From Paenarthrobacter nitroguajacolicus JCM 14115 (lineage in GTDB: Bacteria; Actinomycetota; Actinomycetes; Actinomycetales; Micrococcaceae): 16,832 nucleotides of DNA. Positions 14,482 through 16,832 of the stretch are shown piece by piece. The translations under genes were made by a program, and so were the position numbers. The stretch spans positions 1 through 16,832 of the forward strand of contig BBFS01000104.1 in assembly GCA_001313365.1 (NCBI GenBank), in the 5' to 3' direction. Below the pieces are notes generated by a model that had not been told where the DNA came from, did not search any database, and saw only the letters and a program-made list of their open reading frames with translations. How positions within the stretch are numbered: position 1 is the first letter of the stretch; each line of letters opens with the position of its first letter.

Positions 14482-14685
14482 ATGAATAAGTGGACCTGGA
14501 TCTGGGTACTTACGGGAACGGCATTTCTTGTGTTCGTTCTGCCGTACATCATGGCAGCGTTTGGTGCTGCCCCCCCGAATGGAACCGAAACTCTCCTGCT
14601 GGTCCTCCTACTCTGGGTCGCCACTTGGATGGTAGCCGTCGGCGAGCTCGAGAGAGTGCAACAACTAGATAAGACTCGAAGTTGA
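14482..14685 (+). CDS. Small two-helix membrane protein, unknown function
   Basis: About 66-67 residues from ATG 14482, with GGGGGGAGC as ribosome binding site. MNKWTWIWVLTGTAFLVFVL and PYIMAAFGA form the first helix, a short loop (PNGTET) follows, then LLLVLLLWVATWMVAVG is the second helix, and the tail ELERVQQLDKTRS is charged. C7 14570-14576 gives Pro-Pro in the loop and probably should be four. The N-terminus is likely inside with both ends cytoplasmic. I do not recognise a family. A very strong terminator follows seven bases after the TGA, so it is monocistronic. Confidence 0.7.
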   Translation: MNKWTWIWVLTGTAFLVFVLPYIMAAFGAAPPNGTETLLLVLLLWVATWMVAVGELERVQQLDKTRS

Positions 14686-14691
14686 CCAAAG

Positions 14692-14730
14692 ACAAGAAGG
14701 ACCGCGCAGAATTGGCGCGGTCCTTCTTGT
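14692..14730 (+). terminator. Perfect 16-bp terminator hairpin
   Basis: ACAAGAAGGACCGCGC (14692-14707) pairs perfectly with GCGCGGTCCTTCTTGT (14715-14730) around AGAATTG. TTTC follows shortly after. It is the strongest hairpin in the window. Confidence 0.88.
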
Positions 14731-14777
14731 GTTTCATGGAATCTAGCTGCGCGTCGACGCCTGCGTTCGCAAGCTGA

Positions 14778-14792
14778 CGTTCTCTGAGAACG
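14778..14792. promoter_or_regulatory. 15-base perfect palindrome, possible protein-binding site
   Basis: CGTTCTC-T-GAGAACG is a perfect inverted repeat about one central base. It has the look of a dimeric regulator site. It does not match the actinobacterial LexA box as I know it (CGAAC-N4-GTTCG). No gene starts close by on either strand, so its target is unclear. Confidence 0.35.
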
Positions 14793-14863
14793 CGGGCTCG
14801 TATTCACAGAACGATCTTAACGGCCAGACTCTTTCCACCTACAGGAAGACGATGCCAAAACGA

Positions 14864-14894
14864 CGGTGGACACCAACCAAGTTGGTGTCCACCG
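14864..14894. terminator. Isolated 14-bp perfect hairpin
   Basis: CGGTGGACACCAAC (14864-14877) pairs with GTTGGTGTCCACCG (14881-14894) around CAA. No T tract follows. It lies between two other terminators with no gene between them, so it may be a second terminator, a repeat remnant or part of a small RNA. Confidence 0.5.
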
Positions 14895-15023
14895 CTCCCT
14901 GTTCAGGAAATGTTGTGCCAGAAACAGCGGGTCATGGTGATTATGCAGCCGGGGGGGCCATAGAATCAAAGCGTGAAGTTCGAGGTTATGGCCCTCTATC
15001 CGCACCAGAGACCGTACCGCGCT

Positions 15024-15058
15024 GAACAAGGACCCGACTGCTATCGGGTCCATTGTTC
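15024..15058 (-). terminator. Terminator of the TPR-like gene
   Basis: GGACCCGA (15030-15037) pairs with TCGGGTCC (15044-15051) around CTGCTA. The stem extends outward through GAACAA and TTGTTC with one bulged base. It lies 48 bases after the TPR-like gene's stop on the minus strand. Confidence 0.75.
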
Positions 15059-15105
15059 TTTAACGGCGGAGCGCGCCACCCCCGTTTTGTTACCCGCCTT
15101 CCGGG

Positions 15106-15617
15106 TCAGGAAAGGTCGAACACCGAACGTCCCGCGCCGCGCTCGGCGCCGTGCACCTGCAGGGCGTGGCGCATGGCTTGGCGGTTGTCTTCTGCGAGTT
15201 CAGGTTGGTCGGCGACTCGGTAGAGGTCCGCTGCCCACTGAAATTCATCGGCAGCAGCGCGGAAGCGGGCTTCGTCGAAAAGTCGCCTGCCTATGTGGTG
15301 GCGAACGTAGGCTTCCTCTTCCGGCGACCGGACTGTTCGGAGCGCTTTTTCGTGGAGCACCGCGGCTTCGTGCCAGCGGTACTGACGCTGATTGATCTGG
15401 GCAAGGACCAGCAGCAGCTCCCGGCGGTCAGGTGTGTGGGGGAGCAGTTTGAAGCCTTCGTCCAAGGCTTCAGTCTCCCGGCCAAGGAGTGCAAGGTACC
15501 TAATGCGTTCCACGGGAGGACACTCGCCTGCTAACGCAGCTTCCAGGCTTGACGGTCGATCACCACGTCACGAAACGTGGCAGGATCAGTACGCCAAAGA
15601 CTTGCAGTATCTTCCAC
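15106..15617 (-). CDS. TPR-like helical repeat protein, unknown function; frameshifted as sequenced
   Basis: The protein reads VEDTASLWRTDPATFRDVVI, DRQAWEAALAGECPPVERIR, YLALLGRETEALDEGFKLL, LLLVLAQINQRQYRWHEAAV, LHEKALRTVRSPEEEAYVRH, FRAAADEFQWAADLYRVADQ and AERGAGRSVFDLS, ending at 15106. Pairs of helices with A/L/Y spacing (YRWHEAAVLHEKAL, FRAAADEFQWAADLY) resemble tetratricopeptide repeats, which mediate protein contacts. The frame breaks near 15549: as sequenced, RQAWKLR is followed by a TAG, while adding one G (GG to GGG) gives RQAWEAALAG and joins both parts. The start is uncertain: GTG 15617 is in the corrected frame, and ATG 15636 lies just beyond a G/C8 run (15627-15634) and would need a different run length. 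No membrane segment or signal peptide is visible. Confidence 0.62.
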
Positions 15618-15746
15618 CGTGATGTGCCCCCCCCATAGGCTTGTTACGGAGCCAACTGAGTCGCAGCACTGTCAATGGCAGGCTGCCGGAACCTCCATGA
15701 TCTCATGAACGGTTGGGCCCGCAAGTTCGCCTCAACCTCGCCGGCA

Positions 15747-16331
15747 TCAGTGGAGTTGGCTGTCCGGGGGGGGAGTAGCCCGCCAGGAGTGAAAAGGGAC
15801 TGTCAGCCCTGCGCGTGTTGGTGCGCAGGTGAATGGCCCGGCGAGTGCGACCAGGTCAGGTGCCAAAGGCACAACACGTACTAATTGGAGGTCGTCGCTG
15901 CCCGAACCAGCGCGGATGGTTAGGGCGTCGCCCGAGCGGCTGATCCGAATGCGGACCCGCCCACCGTTCCAGTCCGGGACAGGCGCCAAGGACCAGTCCG
16001 AGAAGCGGTCCGTCACCACCGCGCCCACTTGAGCGGCGCCGTCGGCGAATTCCACACCGGCCTTGATCCAATGCTCGGCGCTGATCCGGACGAAGATGCC
16101 CGCTTGGTCGAACTGTTGGGAGAAGGCGGCCGTGAACTCAACCTCCATGGCACTGTCCTGCGGGAAGGGCGCGAGCAGCGCGTGCTCGGTGTCGTGGATG
16201 AATCCGTAGGACGTGACACGCCAGGCGTCGCTGCTTTCGGCTGCAGTCACCAGAAGGTCACCTGCCTGCTCGACGACGGCGGCCGGCCGGTTGGTCCACT
16301 CGCCGCGGCTCCAGGGAATGTCAGTTGGCAC
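15747..16331 (-). CDS. DUF1349 (concanavalin-like fold) protein
   Basis: GTG start at 16331 with GAGGAG just upstream gives MPTDIPWSRGEWTNRPAAVV. Diagnostic blocks are WRVTSYGFIHDTEHALLAPF, MEVEFTAAFSQQFDQAGIFV, RISAEHWIKAGVEFADG, QVGAVVTDRFSDWSLAPVPD, VRIRISRSGDALTIRAGSG and GPFTCAPTRAGLTVPFHSW. The family has a beta-sandwich fold related to glycan-binding lectins, and related proteins may bind or act on carbohydrates. Its exact activity is not known. The length of about 194 residues matches the family. No signal peptide is visible, so it is probably cytoplasmic. The only oddity is G/C8 at 15766-15773 (TPPPD, expected TPPD), which keeps the frame. It follows the 16366-16832 gene by 34 bases on the same strand, so the two are probably co-transcribed. 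Confidence 0.88.
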   Translation of the reverse strand: MPTDIPWSRGEWTNRPAAVVEQAGDLLVTAAESSDAWRVTSYGFIHDTEHALLAPFPQDSAMEVEFTAAFSQQFDQAGIFVRISAEHWIKAGVEFADGAAQVGAVVTDRFSDWSLAPVPDWNGGRVRIRISRSGDALTIRAGSGSDDLQLVRVVPLAPDLVALAGPFTCAPTRAGLTVPFHSWRATPPPDSQLH

Positions 16332-16365
16332 AGGGCTCCTCGATGTTCATTAATGGGTAGGCGCT

Positions 16366-16832
16366 TTAGGGGGTTGTCCCGACAGGGGTGGTGGGTCCCG
16401 GTCCAACAAGTTGCGCCCTCAGCCGGACCGGGATGCCCTTGTCGGTGAACTCTTTGTCCATGCCTTCCTGCGCGGTGGCGTACTGGCCGTTTTGGACCGC
16501 GTAGGTCTGGAACTCCCAGTTGTAGACGCTTGACCAGAGCTGTCCGTAGTCGTCCAGGTATCGGCCGTTATTTTGGAGTTTGGCGATCCTGTACCAGGCG
16601 TTGCCGCCGTCCAGGCTCTGGGCCCGGAGGCCTCGTCGGAGATAGAGTAGGCGAGCCAGCCTTCGGCGCAACCAAGCACGGTGTAGTACTGCTGGTATTC
16701 GGCAGGGATTGGCTTGATGGCCGGGGGGGCCTGGTCCTGACGCTGCTTGTCAATGTTGTCCACGGTGCAGGCACCTGCGGCGGGGGGGCCGGGAGGAGCT
16801 GCCATGGTGGGCGTCACAGTGTGGGGGGGGCG
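16366..16832 (-). CDS. Unknown protein, C-terminal part (runs off right edge); frameshifted as sequenced
   Basis: Entering from the right edge, the frame shows a low-complexity Thr/Pro/Ala linker (TVTPTMAAPPGPPAAGA), which suggests a secreted or membrane-anchored protein whose N-terminus is beyond the window. A globular part follows: CTVDNIDKQRQDQAPPAIKP, IPAEYQQYYTVLGCAEGWLA, YSISDEGLRAQSLDGGNAWY, RIAKLQNNGRYLDDYGQLWS, VYNWEFQTYAVQNGQYA. It ends RAQLVGPGPTTPVGTTP at TAA 16368-16366. Two Cys (CTVDN, LGCAEGW) could form a disulfide, consistent with export. One lost G near 16632 (DEG-LRA) breaks the frame. Runs of G at 16723-16729, 16782-16788 and 16823-16830 inflate Pro and Ala stretches. I do not recognise the family. 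Confidence 0.65.

Larger units (their letters stand above)
14736..15105. other. Gene-free stretch with several inverted repeats
   Basis: No convincing gene in 370 bases. It holds a 15-base palindrome (14778-14792), a 14-bp hairpin with a three-base loop (14864-14894), G7 at 14951-14957 and a terminator (15024-15058). A short open frame from GTG 14973 runs through the terminator and lacks motifs. A small RNA between 14794 and 14894 is conceivable but unsupported beyond the hairpin. Confidence 0.5.

Noticed and set aside
14778..14792. LexA (SOS) box
   Set aside because: The palindrome CGTTCTC-T-GAGAACG does not match the CGAAC-N4-GTTCG pattern expected for actinobacterial LexA, and no repair gene follows.
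14973..15395. Plus-strand open frame starting KFEVMALYPHQRPYRAEQ
   Set aside because: It runs through a terminator hairpin and then opposite the TPR-like gene, without motifs.
869..16830. Phase variation by slippage at G/C tracts
   Set aside because: The tracts occur in nearly every gene, including housekeeping types and intergenic DNA, and many change length by a whole codon without effect. Phase-variable genomes carry tracts in a limited set of surface or modification genes.
1..16832. CRISPR array, tRNA, rRNA, insertion sequence or prophage
   Set aside because: No regularly spaced repeats, no recognisable tRNA or rRNA sequence, and no transposase, integrase or phage structural motif was seen on either strand.

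Overview
The window looks like chromosome from a high-GC Gram-positive actinobacterium of the Arthrobacter type (Micrococcales). I infer this from protein families recognised from memory (DUF4193 zinc-ribbon protein, GAF-ANTAR regulator, GH13 amylase with starch-binding repeats, SLH-like repeats plus an Excalibur domain, actinobacterial Zwf N-terminus, SelO). No database search was run. No tRNA, rRNA, CRISPR array, transposase or integrase was recognised.

Layout. 1-567 (-) is the N-terminal part of glucose-6-phosphate dehydrogenase, running off the left edge. 686-2170 (-) encodes a secreted HNH nuclease with three SLH-like repeats and a C-terminal Excalibur domain. 2393-3615 (+) holds a TM2-domain protein, a PH-like protein and a small basic protein, closed by a terminator. 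3743-4120 (+) is a small conserved protein and 4154-4339 (-) a one-helix membrane protein. 4526-5592 (+) is a GAF-ANTAR regulator overlapping a small conserved gene, and two tandem hairpins precede its ribosome binding site. 5643-6295 (+) is a 5'-truncated alpha/beta hydrolase. 6378-8500 (-) is a secreted alpha-amylase with two starch-binding domains and a LacI-type operator-like palindrome upstream. 9024-10280 (+) is a ROK regulator that shares its stop site with an internally deleted PfkB sugar kinase (10277-10960, -). 11064-12535 (+) is SelO. After this come a short unknown ORF, a MarR regulator, an apparently orphan VbhA-like Fic antitoxin, a DUF4193 protein, a two-helix membrane protein, a gene-free stretch rich in hairpins, a TPR-like protein, a DUF1349 protein and the C-terminal part of an unknown protein.

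The most striking property is not a gene. By eye there are about 60 runs of six to eight G or C, roughly one per 280 bases, with none of nine or more. Where a conserved protein motif fixes the reading frame, these runs sit where four or five bases would be expected: 4 appears as 5 or 7, and 5 as 6, 7 or 8. Runs of two or three bases are often one short. Together these two effects break most of the larger genes. I read this as a base-calling or assembly artefact rather than biology, so most frameshifted genes are annotated as single CDSs spanning the breaks. Only two genes show losses that run-length error cannot explain: the hydrolase (missing 5' part) and the PfkB kinase (missing middle).

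Functionally the centre of the window is carbohydrate-related (amylase, ROK regulator, sugar kinase, G6PD at the edge). The rest is regulators, small envelope proteins and stress or modification genes. The most interesting biological leads are the orphan VbhA-like antitoxin, the nuclease-SLH-Excalibur fusion and the hairpin pair in front of the ANTAR gene.
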